Source: JANQJD01 sp965601685 (GTDB lineage: Bacteria > Pseudomonadota > Alphaproteobacteria > Rhodospirillales > Rhodospirillaceae). From it: 64,000 nt of DNA. The notes under the pieces were generated by a model that had not been told where the DNA came from, made no database searches, and saw nothing but the letters and a program-made list of their open reading frames with translations. The stretch lies in NCBI GenBank assembly GCA_965601685.1, contig CBFCWI010000002.1, forward strand, positions 248,001 through 312,000, read 5' to 3'. The translations under genes were made by a program, and so were the position numbers. Positions 53,767 to 63,399 of the stretch are shown here, piece after piece (within the stretch, counting starts at the first letter, position 1; every line of letters begins with the position of its first letter).

Positions 53767-56169
53767 ATGAAATTCACTCTATCCTGGCTTGAAGAGTACT
53801 TAGAAACCTCAGCAACCGTAGCTGAGATTGCCGAGACGCTGACTATGATCGGCCTTGAAGTTAAATCTGTGCAGGCAGCCGATCCTGCTCTGAACAACTT
53901 CACGGTCGTACATATCCTATCAGTGGAATCGCATCCGCATGCTGATCCATTCCTGGTTTGTCAGGTAGAAACTGGATCAGAGCTCATCCAAGTGATTTGC
54001 AGCGAGTCAAACGTCAGGGCAGGCATGAAAAGCCTGCTGGCTCGGCCAGGTGTTATTATGCCGCTCTCTGGCAAGCGCTGGAGGCAAGAGAGCATTCGCG
54101 GCATAGAAAGCCAGGGGATGTTGTGCTCCGCCTGGGAGCTGCAGATAGGTGATGATTCCGGAGTGCTTGAGCTCCCTACCGACGCACCGATAGGCGCAAA
54201 GGCTCTTGAGGTACTCACACTGGATCCTGTACTCGACATAGGTATCACCCCCAATCGAGCAGACTGCCTAGGGGTGCAGGGAATCGCCCGCGAGCTCGCT
54301 GCAGCCGGTCTTGGTGTGTTGAGGATAACCCGTCCCTTACCTGTTCCCGGCACCTACACGAGCCCTCTCACTGTCACTCGTGCAGCAGAGGGGGCTTGTC
54401 CCATTTTTGTTGGTCGTTTCATCCGTGACGTTCGCAACCGCAAGAGCCCAAGGTGGCTGCGGAGACGTCTCAGAGCGGTAGGCCTGCCCTCCGTTTCTAC
54501 CCTGGTGGACATTACTAATCTGCTCAGCCTTGATGCAGCTCGACCATTGCACGTCTTTGATGCAGATAAAATCACTGGCACATTAAAAGTAAGATTCGCC
54601 CAGGCTGGGGAAACGCTGGCTGCCCTTGACAATAAAACCTATTCGCTGCAGCGCGATATGCTCATCATTGCTGATGACGTGGGGCCACAGGCACTAGCTG
54701 GTCTGATTGGTGGCACATCTGTTGCTTGTTCTGAGTCAACTACTAACGTTTTTCTAGAATCTGCCCTGTTTGATCCTGTGCGGATCGCCCGTGCTGGGCG
54801 GATTCTAGCGATAGAGTCCGAATCACGGCACCGTTTCGAACGGGGGGTAGATCCGGCTGCTGTGACAGCAGGAGCGGAAAGAGCAACTCGTCTCATCCTG
54901 AATCTGTGCGGAGGTGAGGCCTCGGCCCTGATCATCAGCGGGGCTGAACCAGCCTGGCAGAAAACCCTCTACTTGCGTCCAGAGCTGTTCCGTAGCCTTA
55001 CTGGCTTCAATCTGCCCGTCTCTGTTATGCAACACTTTCTGGATGCTGTCGGCTGTACAGTGGTAGTAGGGGAGAACGATGTGCTGACTGTGACACCGCC
55101 GTCGTGGCGTAGCGATCTTAGTACGGAGCATAACCTAGTTGAGGAAATAGTACGCTTACATGGCTATGATAGCATTCCTATAGAACAATTACGCTTAAAT
55201 AGTGTTCCTGTACCGGCACACGTTCTTTTTCCAGTTCAGAAAGTACGGTCACAGATCCGCAGAGCCTTAGCTGCCCGCGGCATGCTAGAGACCCTTACGT
55301 GGTCATTCATATCCTCGACTAACGCGGCCTTATTCAACGACGGTAATGTGTCCGCACTGACCCTCGCTAATCCCATGAGTGCTGACTTAGACACCCTACG
55401 GCCTTCCCTACTGCCTAACCTGATTCGAGCCGCGAGTCGTAACGCTGCTCATGGTATGCCAGACTCGGCTTTTTTCGAAATTGGTCCTCAATTTTATGGA
55501 GATAAACCTGGAGAACAAAAACTTATAACTGCTGGTATACGCACAGGTTATGTGGAAACGCGTAATTGGAACAGTTCATCACCACGAATGGTAGATATAT
55601 TCGATGCCAAATCTGATGCTATGGCTGTCCTAGTGATCGCCGGTGTGCCGGTAGCCGCTCTTCAGATCGGTAGTATTGGTGTGCCGACTTGGTATCACCC
55701 AGGTCGCTCTGGCACGCTGCAATCCGGGCCCACAGTACTAGGCTGGTTTGGGGAAATTCATCCTCACGTAGTCCGTGCCCTGAATGCCCCTGGCCTTCTA
55801 GTTGGTTTCGAGATTGTCTTAGATGCACTGCCAGGAATCAGATCGTCCTGGGGCCGTTCTCCTCTAAAGGTGCCACATTTTCATCCCGTGCTACGGGACT
55901 TCGCCTTCGTGATGGATAATGCCGTTCCTGCTGAAGCAGTCCTACAGGCTGCTCGTAGCGTTGATGAGACCCTGATCGTTGCGGTTCAGGTTTTCGATGT
56001 TTATAGAGGCTTAGAAGCAAACCGTAAGTCACTCGCCATTTCTGTGACTCTACAACCTACCGAGCGGACCTTAACCGACCAGGACATTGAATCTATCTCC
56101 TCCCGCCTGATCAAGGCCGTGTGCAAAGCAACTGGTGCCACACTGCGAGGACCATCCAGAGTTAGTTAG
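53767..56169 (+). CDS. pheT: Phenylalanyl-tRNA synthetase beta subunit
   Basis: 800 aa, full length. MKFTLSWLEEYLETSATVAEI opens it. The tRNA-binding (EMAP-like) domain runs about 40-150 (NNFTVVHILSVESHPHAD, and SQGMLCSAWEL). The B3/B4 editing domain is at about 210-400, B5 near 410-480 (GFNLPVSVMQHFLDAVGC), then a class II-like core. The FDX-ACB domain is at the end, about 705-800 (PHFHPVLRDFAFVMDNAVPAEAV). It follows pheS by 99 bp, so they are probably co-transcribed. No truncation. Confidence 0.97.
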   Translation: MKFTLSWLEEYLETSATVAEIAETLTMIGLEVKSVQAADPALNNFTVVHILSVESHPHADPFLVCQVETGSELIQVICSESNVRAGMKSLLARPGVIMPLSGKRWRQESIRGIESQGMLCSAWELQIGDDSGVLELPTDAPIGAKALEVLTLDPVLDIGITPNRADCLGVQGIARELAAAGLGVLRITRPLPVPGTYTSPLTVTRAAEGACPIFVGRFIRDVRNRKSPRWLRRRLRAVGLPSVSTLVDITNLLSLDAARPLHVFDADKITGTLKVRFAQAGETLAALDNKTYSLQRDMLIIADDVGPQALAGLIGGTSVACSESTTNVFLESALFDPVRIARAGRILAIESESRHRFERGVDPAAVTAGAERATRLILNLCGGEASALIISGAEPAWQKTLYLRPELFRSLTGFNLPVSVMQHFLDAVGCTVVVGENDVLTVTPPSWRSDLSTEHNLVEEIVRLHGYDSIPIEQLRLNSVPVPAHVLFPVQKVRSQIRRALAARGMLETLTWSFISSTNAALFNDGNVSALTLANPMSADLDTLRPSLLPNLIRAASRNAAHGMPDSAFFEIGPQFYGDKPGEQKLITAGIRTGYVETRNWNSSSPRMVDIFDAKSDAMAVLVIAGVPVAALQIGSIGVPTWYHPGRSGTLQSGPTVLGWFGEIHPHVVRALNAPGLLVGFEIVLDALPGIRSSWGRSPLKVPHFHPVLRDFAFVMDNAVPAEAVLQAARSVDETLIVAVQVFDVYRGLEANRKSLAISVTLQPTERTLTDQDIESISSRLIKAVCKATGATLRGPSRVS

Positions 56170-56297
56170 CTAAGAGTAGAGAATGCTGGAGGGGTTATAG
56201 GCTTGCACGATTGCACGAGAGGGACGGGCATCTACACTTTTCCTGTACAAGTGAAACGAGCGACCCACCTATTGGCATTATTTCTGAGATAGTGTGT

Positions 56298-57056
56298 TCA
56301 GACTCTGAATCTATATTCTTTGTTTGGATCTCTGTCTGCATCCGGTGGGAAGTTTTTGTACTTATCAGCATAGTACTGCTGCATGTGACTACCCTTCGAA
56401 GCAGCGTTATAGGTGGCGAAGAACAGTCGCCGTGTCGTATTGGTCAGATTCGGCTCTGAAGTGTGTGGTGTATAGCAATCGAAGAACACTACATCGCCTG
56501 GTTCGGTCGGGATTGGGACAAACGTCATATCCACCATGTCTGCAGAAGTCAAGGGTTCCCAACTACGGAATAGACCATGTCGATGGTAGCCACTGACCAT
56601 TTGCAAACAGCCGTTCTTGATCGTTGCTTCATCGATGCAGACCATTGCGCTGATGAAGAAATCAGCATACTTATCCCAGCCAGCCTGCTGGTCTTGATGT
56701 GGCTTGAATCCGTCCCCACCCGGCATCTTGAAATTAATTTTGTCTTTCAATAATGTGGCTGGCTCCCCAAGCAGTTGAGCCGTTGCAGCCTGCAGAATTG
56801 CACTTAAGGATTGAAATCCCGGGTGGTAAGATGTGATGTTTTCTATTCTACAAACAATGGTACGTGCCGGCTCCAGCCGACTTTTTTCTCCATAGACCCA
56901 ATAACGGCCGGAGTCTGCCGGCGTGTTCTCCACCTCACGTGCCCAGGTATCGATCTGGGCCATGTCCTGAGCATTAAAGACTCGGCGGGTTAGAACATAC
57001 CCGCTACGCCTGAAAGCCTCGATCTGTTGATCCGTCAGTTGGAATCTTCTGAGCAT
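56298..57056 (-). CDS. PhyH-family Fe(II)/2-oxoglutarate dioxygenase
   Basis: 252 aa from the ATG at 57056. FRRSGYVLTRRVFNAQDMAQ opens it. The Fe(II) ligands lie in KPHQDQQAGWDKYA (His-x-Asp) and CYTPHTSEPN (distal His); RRLFFATYN supplies the 2-oxoglutarate Arg. HQDQxAGW with ISAMVCIDEATIKNGCLQMVSGYH resembles PhnY-type 2-aminoethylphosphonate dioxygenases more than phytanoyl-CoA hydroxylases, but no phosphonate genes are nearby. AGGA lies 6 nt before the ATG; the TTG at 57119 would add 21 residues without family likeness. Confidence 0.85.
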   Translation of the reverse strand: MLRRFQLTDQQIEAFRRSGYVLTRRVFNAQDMAQIDTWAREVENTPADSGRYWVYGEKSRLEPARTIVCRIENITSYHPGFQSLSAILQAATAQLLGEPATLLKDKINFKMPGGDGFKPHQDQQAGWDKYADFFISAMVCIDEATIKNGCLQMVSGYHRHGLFRSWEPLTSADMVDMTFVPIPTEPGDVVFFDCYTPHTSEPNLTNTTRRLFFATYNAASKGSHMQQYYADKYKNFPPDADRDPNKEYRFRV

Positions 57057-57314
57057 AATCCTGCCGTTCCTTCCCTGCTGCTGGTTTTGTGGGAGTGACT
57101 CATGCTTCGCACTATACAAATCCTAAACTAGGGCTAGAACGAGTGCCAGAAAATGGTATCTTAGATTACTGCTAGCATGTTCGCAACGCGGCAAGCTACT
57201 TGTGGCATTGGTTGTTTTTTTAGTATCTTGACAACGAAGAGTACGTTTTATTAGGTTTTTACATGTGGAGAGATCCGTGCTGGCGGTTCTGCACGGTGTG
57301 GCACACTCGCACTT

Positions 57315-57911
57315 ATGAGCCACGATACATGGATCCACCGAATGGCCAGAATCCTGGTGCGGCCTCTGGTACCTTCAGCGGTGACGCCTAACCATATTAC
57401 GACGTTACGGTTGGTCGTCGGCATAACAGCTGCAGGTGCAGCAGCGGTTGGCAGCGATGGTTGGCGGCAGGGAGCGGCTGGCCTTTTTCTCGCGTCCATG
57501 TTGCTAGATCGAGCCGACGGTGAACTTGCGCGTCTCTCCAACAGAAAAAGCGCTTTTGGACACAAGTATGATCTAGTATCAGACGCTGTAGTGAACGCCT
57601 TGATCTTCATGGGCTTGGGAACCGGTCTCCGTGAAAGTACTCTATGGACGGTACTGATGGGAGTTGTGGCCGGGATAGCAGTCGCCGCTATTCTATGGCT
57701 TGTGATGCGGGCAGAAAAAACCGCCGGTACACGTGCAGCTGAGCTTGGTCACGTGGCTGGTCTTGATCCAGATGACAGTATGCTCATAGTCCCACTCTCA
57801 ATGGCTCTAGGATTCTCTACACCCCTTTTATACGCAGCCACTGTTGGCGCGCCACTGTTTGCCATCTTTTTCTTCTGGCGGTTTCGCTATTATCTCGGCT
57901 CGCACCAATGA
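57315..57911 (+). CDS. CDP-alcohol phosphatidyltransferase with intact motif
   Basis: 198 aa, five to six membrane helices. Residues 65-90 give the full motif: D65..D68-G69..A72-R73...G82...D86...D90 (LLDRADGELARLS and FGHKYDLVSD). It would transfer a phospho-alcohol from a CDP-linked donor at the inner membrane; the lipid made is not predictable. It is a paralogue of the gene at 25480-26127, sharing RPL..SAVTPNHIT at the N-terminus and a late acidic DPDDSM/ELEDGI site. ATG at 57315. It converges with the Smr gene after 25 bp. Confidence 0.88.
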   Translation: MSHDTWIHRMARILVRPLVPSAVTPNHITTLRLVVGITAAGAAAVGSDGWRQGAAGLFLASMLLDRADGELARLSNRKSAFGHKYDLVSDAVVNALIFMGLGTGLRESTLWTVLMGVVAGIAVAAILWLVMRAEKTAGTRAAELGHVAGLDPDDSMLIVPLSMALGFSTPLLYAATVGAPLFAIFFFWRFRYYLGSHQ

Positions 57912-57936
57912 CCCCTGCAACGGGACGTGCCACTGC

Positions 57937-58488
57937 CTATGCTGCAACACGACGGCGGCGAATTAAGAGATAAAGGGCTCCCTCCCCACCGTCACGAGGC
58001 CGAGCGTACGTAAACGACAGTACCTTAGGCCGCAAATCTGGTTCGTTAAGCCATAGGGGAACAGCAGCGCGTAGGACGCCAATGCTGCCATCCGCACGAT
58101 TGCCCTTGCCAGTGATGACCAGAACTGAGCGCAAGCCCGACCGCCAGGCCATATCGACGAATCGACGCAACGCCACATGGGCCCTGGGCTGGCCTAAGCC
58201 ATGCAAGTCGAGTCTGCTCTCGATTGACAGGCGGCCGCGCCGGAAGCGGGTAGCCGTGCGACGGTCAATGTGGGTGTCATCACCGTGACCAAGCCAGCTA
58301 TATTGGCCGGCTCTACCGTGGGGCATCGTTCCCGAGTGGCGGATCTCTGGTTGTTCTACTCCCCAAGAAGACTCCTCCCACAACGCACGGTCTATAGGCA
58401 CTACTGCTTGAATCACCTGTGTCCAGACTAAGTTGTCATCTGCGCTGAACAGCCAACACAGTTTCTCATCTTCCAATTGTGTTGTCAT
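57937..58488 (-). CDS. Smr-domain protein
   Basis: 183 aa. The Smr domain fills the second half: LDLHGLGQPRAHVALRRFV (LDxH motif), then SVLVITGKGNRADG (TGxG) and RPKVLSFTYARPRDGGEGALYLLIRR. Smr domains are nucleases or RNA-binding modules related to the MutS2 C-terminus. The N-terminal 75 residues are a poorly conserved polar region. Stands alone here, not fused to MutS; mutS itself is 8 kb away. ATG at 58488. Confidence 0.9.
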   Translation of the reverse strand: MTTQLEDEKLCWLFSADDNLVWTQVIQAVVPIDRALWEESSWGVEQPEIRHSGTMPHGRAGQYSWLGHGDDTHIDRRTATRFRRGRLSIESRLDLHGLGQPRAHVALRRFVDMAWRSGLRSVLVITGKGNRADGSIGVLRAAVPLWLNEPDLRPKVLSFTYARPRDGGEGALYLLIRRRRVAA

Positions 58489-58816
58489 GATAGTGTGTCA
58501 TCGCTAATTGATAGTTATCATGTTCCCCTTGGTCTAAGGGAGTGATTCGTCTAGATTTTGACTATCCTCTGAGCGGCTGCTCAGGTTCCTGCTTTGAACG
58601 ATGGCATGTTGTTGAGACAAGTAGAGACTGTTCAGCATCCGCGGCTGCGGAGGATACTAACAAAGGCGTGAGAGAGAGGAAACAATGGATCGCTTGCTGG
58701 TATGCTGCGTACTGCGATGTCTGATCAGCTGATAACAGCAGCCAATCCACAATGTTTTCCTAAGGATGCCAACTCGCTAACGCCCTCCGCGATGCTCAAT
58801 CACCTCGGCATCACCA
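58489..58816. other. Gene-free stretch between the Smr gene and aroC
   Basis: No supportable gene. Short frames on both strands are Cys/Ser-rich and lack ribosome binding sites. Confidence 0.5.
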
Positions 58817-59893
58817 CTACACTGTACACTGGGCCCGCTGACGGAGCAGATGGTCTGCTAAGGTGCAGGCCAGCATAGCCTCAGCGACAGGCACAGCTCG
58901 CAGGCCAACACATGGGTCATGGCGACCACGGGTCACAACCTCTCTTTCGTGACCGTAAATGTCTACGGAACGGCGTGGTGTGAGAATGGAACTGGTTGGT
59001 TTCACAGCAAGGCGGGCAACAATGGGCTGACCCGAGGAGATCCCACCGAGGATGCCACCAGCGTTGTTTGATAGAAAGCACACTTTACCTTCTGTGGTGA
59101 TACGCATCTCATCGGCATTTTCCTCCCCATACAGTGTTGCCGCGGTAAAGCCAGCACCGATTTCTACTCCCTTAACGGCGTTGATACTCATCAAGGCCTT
59201 AGCAATATCAGCATCCAGCTTGTCATAAACTGGTGCTCCAAGACCGGGGGGAATACCCTCAGCAGTGACTTCAATGACTGCACCGACGCTAGAGCCACGC
59301 TTGCGTACTGCTGCTAGACACATCTCCCACGACTTAGCCGCTACGGGGTCTGGACAGAAGAAGGGATTGCGCGCGACTTCAGCCCAATTCCAACGGGTCC
59401 GGTCAATGGTTCGCGCTCCTAGCTGCACCATCGCACCCCGGACGGTCACAGCGGGTCCTAGCACAATACGGGCGATAGCACCTGCCGCTACCCGTAGAGC
59501 TGTCTCGCGTGCAGAGGCGCGCCCACCGCCGCGCGGATCGCGGATTCCATATTTCTGCCAGTAGGTATAGTCTGCATGGCCAGGTCGAAAAGTAGCGAGG
59601 AGTTCTGCGTAGTCTTGCGATCTCTGATCAACATTTGCGATCAACAAACCAATAGGCGTTCCCGTCGTCCTGCCTTCGTAAACGCCCGAAAGAATTTGCA
59701 CGCGATCAGGTTCCTGTCGTTGTGTAGTAAGATGAGATTGGCCTGGACGGCGTTTGTCCAGCCATATCTGAATGTCATCCTCTGTCAAGGGCAGGCGGGG
59801 GGGCACACCATCCACTATGGCGCCGATTGCAGGCCCATGGCTTTCTCCAAAAGTGGTAAAACGAAACATGACTCCGAAGGAATTACCAGACAT
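58817..59893 (-). CDS. aroC: Chorismate synthase
   Basis: 358 aa. Last step of the shikimate pathway: EPSP to chorismate with reduced FMN. Signatures: FRFTTFGESHGPAIGAIVDGVPP, DKRRPGQSHLTTQRQEPD, PGHADYTYWQKYGIRDPRGGGRASARET, and FLSNNAGGILGGISSGQPI with a catalytic His nearby. GTG at 59911 opens the frame, but the ATG at 59893 gives MSGNSFG, the family start; neither has a strong Shine-Dalgarno. Lies 33 bp downstream of fabI, same strand. Confidence 0.96.
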   Translation of the reverse strand: MSGNSFGVMFRFTTFGESHGPAIGAIVDGVPPRLPLTEDDIQIWLDKRRPGQSHLTTQRQEPDRVQILSGVYEGRTTGTPIGLLIANVDQRSQDYAELLATFRPGHADYTYWQKYGIRDPRGGGRASARETALRVAAGAIARIVLGPAVTVRGAMVQLGARTIDRTRWNWAEVARNPFFCPDPVAAKSWEMCLAAVRKRGSSVGAVIEVTAEGIPPGLGAPVYDKLDADIAKALMSINAVKGVEIGAGFTAATLYGEENADEMRITTEGKVCFLSNNAGGILGGISSGQPIVARLAVKPTSSILTPRRSVDIYGHEREVVTRGRHDPCVGLRAVPVAEAMLACTLADHLLRQRAQCTV

Positions 59894-59926
59894 CTCGGCT
59901 GTATAGCTCACTCTCTAGAGTAGTCT

Positions 59927-60763
59927 TCATCTATTCTTAAACTGATGCAGGAGTTCAGCGGCTTCGGCTGCGGCATCAACCGCCACCATACCAACTGTAT
60001 GGTAACCAGCGTCGACATGATGCACCTCACCAGTGACACCTGCACTTAACTCCGACAGCAGATACAAGCCAGCTCCACCTATCTCTTCTATGGCAATGTT
60101 ACGTTTCAACGGCGCATTGAGTTCGTTCCAACGCAAGATGTAGCGAAAATCGCTGATACCGGACGCCGCCATAGTCTTTATGGGCCCCGCTGAAATAGCG
60201 TTGACTCGTATGCCAGATGCGCCGAGATCAGTAGCAAGATAGCGTACACTTGCCTCTAGGGCAGCTTTCGCTACCCCCATCACATTGTAATGAGGCATGA
60301 CACGTTCAGCGCCATAATAGGTCAACGTTAGTAGTGTGCCACCCCTGGTCATTAGGGGTTGGGCGCGTCGACAAACGTCGGTGAAGGAGTAACAAGAAAT
60401 GACCATGGTCTGGATGAAATTCTCGAGCGTAGTTTCAAGATAACGGCCCTTCAATTCCTCCTTGCCGGAGTAGGCAATTGCATGCACGACGAAGTCCAGC
60501 TGTCCCCAGCGCTCTTCGAGAAGAGTAAACACGGTATCCATATCTGATGGGTGGCCGACATCGCACGGCACAAGGAAGTGACTCCCAATACTTTCCGCTA
60601 AAGGGCGCACCCGTTTCTCCAGCGCTATCCCCTGATAGGTGAATGCCAGCTCAGCCCCCTGCGCACGCACCGCCTTTGCGATACCCCAAGCGATGGAACG
60701 ATCATTGGCGACACCCATGATGAGGCCTTTCTTTTCAGCCATCAGAGGAGTGGAAACATTCAT
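59927..60763 (-). CDS. fabI: Enoyl-ACP reductase (NADH), FabI
   Basis: 278 aa. Last reduction of each fatty-acid elongation cycle. GLIMGVANDRSIAWGIAKAV is the cofactor region, YSGKEELKGRYLETT follows, and the catalytic Tyr-x6-Lys lies in HYNVMGVAKAALEASVRYLA. Ends with GEVHHVDAGYHTVGM. The frame extends to 60931, but the ATG at 60763 has GAGAGGG 4 nt upstream and gives the correct length, so the first 56 codons of the frame are not used. First gene of a fabI-aroC unit. This is the triclosan-target enzyme class. Confidence 0.96.
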   Translation of the reverse strand: MNVSTPLMAEKKGLIMGVANDRSIAWGIAKAVRAQGAELAFTYQGIALEKRVRPLAESIGSHFLVPCDVGHPSDMDTVFTLLEERWGQLDFVVHAIAYSGKEELKGRYLETTLENFIQTMVISCYSFTDVCRRAQPLMTRGGTLLTLTYYGAERVMPHYNVMGVAKAALEASVRYLATDLGASGIRVNAISAGPIKTMAASGISDFRYILRWNELNAPLKRNIAIEEIGGAGLYLLSELSAGVTGEVHHVDAGYHTVGMVAVDAAAEAAELLHQFKNR

Positions 60764-61285
60764 GAACCCTCTCTTGGTAGAAATAATGGTGTAGAGCGCA
60801 TGATACATTGAAATGAGGTCATAGGCAAAATTGCAAGCTGTCACAAAACACGAGCCAGTGGCGAGAATCCAATGTCGCGTAGCTTCGCACGCCGAACTTT
60901 CCTCTACTGGTTGCTTTCTTATAGAAAGCATTTCCCCTAGCCTGATCGTACTATCACATTAGCTACCTCCCCAGTACGTGCGTGGGAGTATGCCAGCATT
61001 TCTTTTCTTTTAAAGCCTTGTCCTTGTTTGCTGATCCTGAGCAGACTACTGATTCACCATTGAGTGAGCGATGGAGCCGTTTTCATAGACGCCAAAGTGC
61101 AGCGCCTCATCCCAGATAGAAGGAAAAAGATAGCTGTTTGGCAAGGTATGAAAGCGCATGCATTCATCCGAGCACACCCCCCCCCTTCTGCCCTCGAGCA
61201 CAGGCAGGAGATGGCTCTCAGGATGACGACCCAGGTGAGCCCCCGTCAGGGGGTATACCTAGTAGATGCAATAGCTTGCCATCCT
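60764..61285. other. Gene-free stretch upstream of fabI
   Basis: No supportable gene. A run of ten C occurs near 61178. The plus frame 61064-61603 is a shadow of the DUF1150 gene at its end and has no ribosome binding site. Confidence 0.5.
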
Positions 61286-61519
61286 TCAGTGAACGCTGAA
61301 CGGCTCCATGTCGTGCTGGCGAATGGCGGCAAACGCGAGATCACGGCGCGGAGCCATGCCCATTTCCACACCGTTGGCAGCATGAATGGCCCATGCTTCT
61401 TCATCGTTAATCACCACGCGCTTGACGAAAGCCACGTCCTGCAAGCCCCAACTTGCCAATTCCTGCAATGTCATAGTCCGCCTTTTCGGGGCAATATTTC
61501 TGTCCGACGACTCGTTCAT
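61286..61519 (-). CDS. DUF1150-family small protein
   Basis: 77 aa from the ATG at 61519: MNESSDRNIAPKRRTMTLQE, then LASWGLQDVAFVKRVVINDEEAWAIHAANGVEMG and AFAAIRQHDMEPFSVH. This is the DUF1150 pattern (LA.LG...AYV.PV...G..A..IHAADG..L....R..A....RQ.....VHV), found after hsp20 in alphaproteobacteria. Function unknown; a role with the small heat-shock protein is suggested by constant co-location. It follows hsp20 by 64 bp on the same strand. GAGG lies just before the ATG. Confidence 0.85.
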   Translation of the reverse strand: MNESSDRNIAPKRRTMTLQELASWGLQDVAFVKRVVINDEEAWAIHAANGVEMGMAPRRDLAFAAIRQHDMEPFSVH

Positions 61520-61583
61520 GACCTCAACCTTCCCGTCCTGGCGTGTTGCTGCTCCACACGGTTGGTGCTTTCTGACAGCGGAA

Positions 61584-62036
61584 TCATTCTTCCACACCGA
61601 TGATCCGCGGCACATACTCATCACCGCAACGGATCTTCACCGACCGTACCCTTGGCTCGACCTGTGGACGTTCTAGGTCAATAGCCAGTAACCCGTTCTG
61701 CAGAGACGCACCTGTGACTTCGATACCCTCGGCTAACACGAAACTGCGCTGAAACTGGCGCGCAGCAATCCCGCGATAGAGGTAGATCCGCCCTGTCCGT
61801 TCTTCATCCTTCTGACGTCCACGGATGATAAGCTGGCTGTCTTCTATGGAAACACTCAAGTCATTTTCGGCAAAACCAGCTACTGCCAAAGTAATGCGAA
61901 ACCTACTTTCACCAGTCTGTTCGATATTGCATGGAGGATAGCCTTCTGCTGATGTCTTCGATATTCGGTCGAGAACGCGTTCGAAATGATCGAATCCTAA
62001 CAACAAAGGACTGCTAAAAACTGACATGCGTGTCAT
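61584..62036 (-). CDS. Small heat-shock protein Hsp20/IbpA
   Basis: 150 aa. ATP-independent holdase that binds unfolding proteins. MTRMSVFSSPLLLGFDHFERVLDRIS is the IbpA-type N-terminus; PPCNIEQTGESRFRITLAVAGFAENDLSVSIEDSQLIIRG is the alpha-crystallin core; GLLAIDLERP closes it. A C-terminal IxI motif (PRIIGVE) is present. The frame runs to 62399, but GAGGAG about 10 nt before the ATG at 62036 sets the start. Forms a pair with the DUF1150 gene. Heat regulation (RpoH promoter or ROSE thermometer) is likely but no element is plain. Confidence 0.93.
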   Translation of the reverse strand: MTRMSVFSSPLLLGFDHFERVLDRISKTSAEGYPPCNIEQTGESRFRITLAVAGFAENDLSVSIEDSQLIIRGRQKDEERTGRIYLYRGIAARQFQRSFVLAEGIEVTGASLQNGLLAIDLERPQVEPRVRSVKIRCGDEYVPRIIGVEE

Positions 62037-63399
62037 GACGTGTCTTCTCCTCGACCAAGAGCGAGCATAGTGTCCGGGCCCAAACACGGCGCCCTTGAAG
62101 ATAGTCCATCGTGGTACCACCACACCGGATCTGTAAGCTGCAAAATCATCGTTAACCTCAGTAATGACAGTTTCCTCTGACGTCTCCTTCGCGTCAAGGC
62201 ATGCTGTTGCGGCAGAGAAACGCTCCCCGATTCTGTACTGATCTGTGCGAGAGTTCTGAGAGGCGCGTCCAGGCACTGATGATGAAACGAGATTGGCTAG
62301 GGGAGGCGCTTGATAGGGGTAACAGATTTGCAGCTTAGCCTCATGGCGATGATGGGTATGATGTGAATATAGTGAGAGTGGCACCTGCCGACAAGGCAAT
62401 GGTGCATTATGCCATTATATTATACCTCATCACTGGCGTTGGTCTGTGAACATACCAGTCTGGCAGAGTGACCTCGCAGTGTAGCAAGGCGAGTAGCCCC
62501 ATGGCCACGCGGCTCACTTCGAGCACACCCCGAATCGGCTGCTTGCGCGCCCGTAGACAGCAGCTGACCGTATAAGAAGCTCGTCGCTTCTACAGACTGC
62601 TCTCCTCCCTTTTCACACAGCAGGGTAACGGTCCCTCCCTCGTACCGTCCCGCAAGCCATGTGGAGGAAAGGGGTGGCGTGGCCGTGTTTCTTGTTGTTT
62701 CCCACGCGGGCGTACCGGCAGTACTTGCGCTAGCTCCGCCTGTCTCTCCCTGAAAATACAACTGAAGAGTATTTAACGAGCACTTTATAATCTTATATGT
62801 AGAGATACTTTTCTAGCTGCGAAGGCTGCGCTACCCGTTGACTGAACTATGTGTGCTCCTCCGGATGAATATATGAAATGGGCCACGGCTTTGGCAGCTT
62901 TTGACGGCGGCATCAGCATGGGAGACGGTCGCGTGGTAGAAGTAGTCACTGGGCCGCGCCACGACGTCCGTCCCCTCAGGGGCGGGGGCCGCGGCCTGCG
63001 ATCCTCGCTAAAGGCAGTGCCGCCGCATGTGATAATTTCCCCCACACCGACCCCAGGGCTGAGAGGGGAATCAACTTGAGCGTCAGGAACTGATTCTAGA
63101 GGTCTGCGAAACAGGGGCGTGCTCACTAAGCTCCGCTCAAGGAGGTGTCGGTAACAGAAGGCCAGAATAGCCTATAGCTGTTGGCACACAGGGCCAGACC
63201 ATCTTGTATACGACTGTTCACTGGCACATGGTGGAATGGTAATATCTTCAATATCATGTTTGCTACTATTACAGTCACAGAGAGCGTGAGGTTGAAGAGT
63301 GTACGTTTCTGTGCCAGTGTCGCTCTTACTCACTCTCTGGCCGTACACTTGAAAAGCTGCGACAATATCGTGCAGGCTCGTCACTATTTCGCTAGGCCA
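62037..63399. other. 1.36 kb without a supportable gene, between hsp20 and recJ
   Basis: Frames at 62420-62761 and 62785-63126 (minus) and 62849-63079 (plus) overlap each other and give Pro/Arg/Ser/Thr-rich products of no known family. A GC-rich block at about 62935-63010 contrasts with AT-rich flanks. No tRNA, tmRNA, RNase P or SRP RNA motif is seen. It may be decayed sequence plus the recJ and hsp20 promoters. Confidence 0.55.

Noticed and set aside
62785..63126. Overlapping plus and minus frames in the GC-rich block before recJ
   Set aside because: Pro/Arg/Thr-rich products typical of chance open frames in GC-rich DNA.
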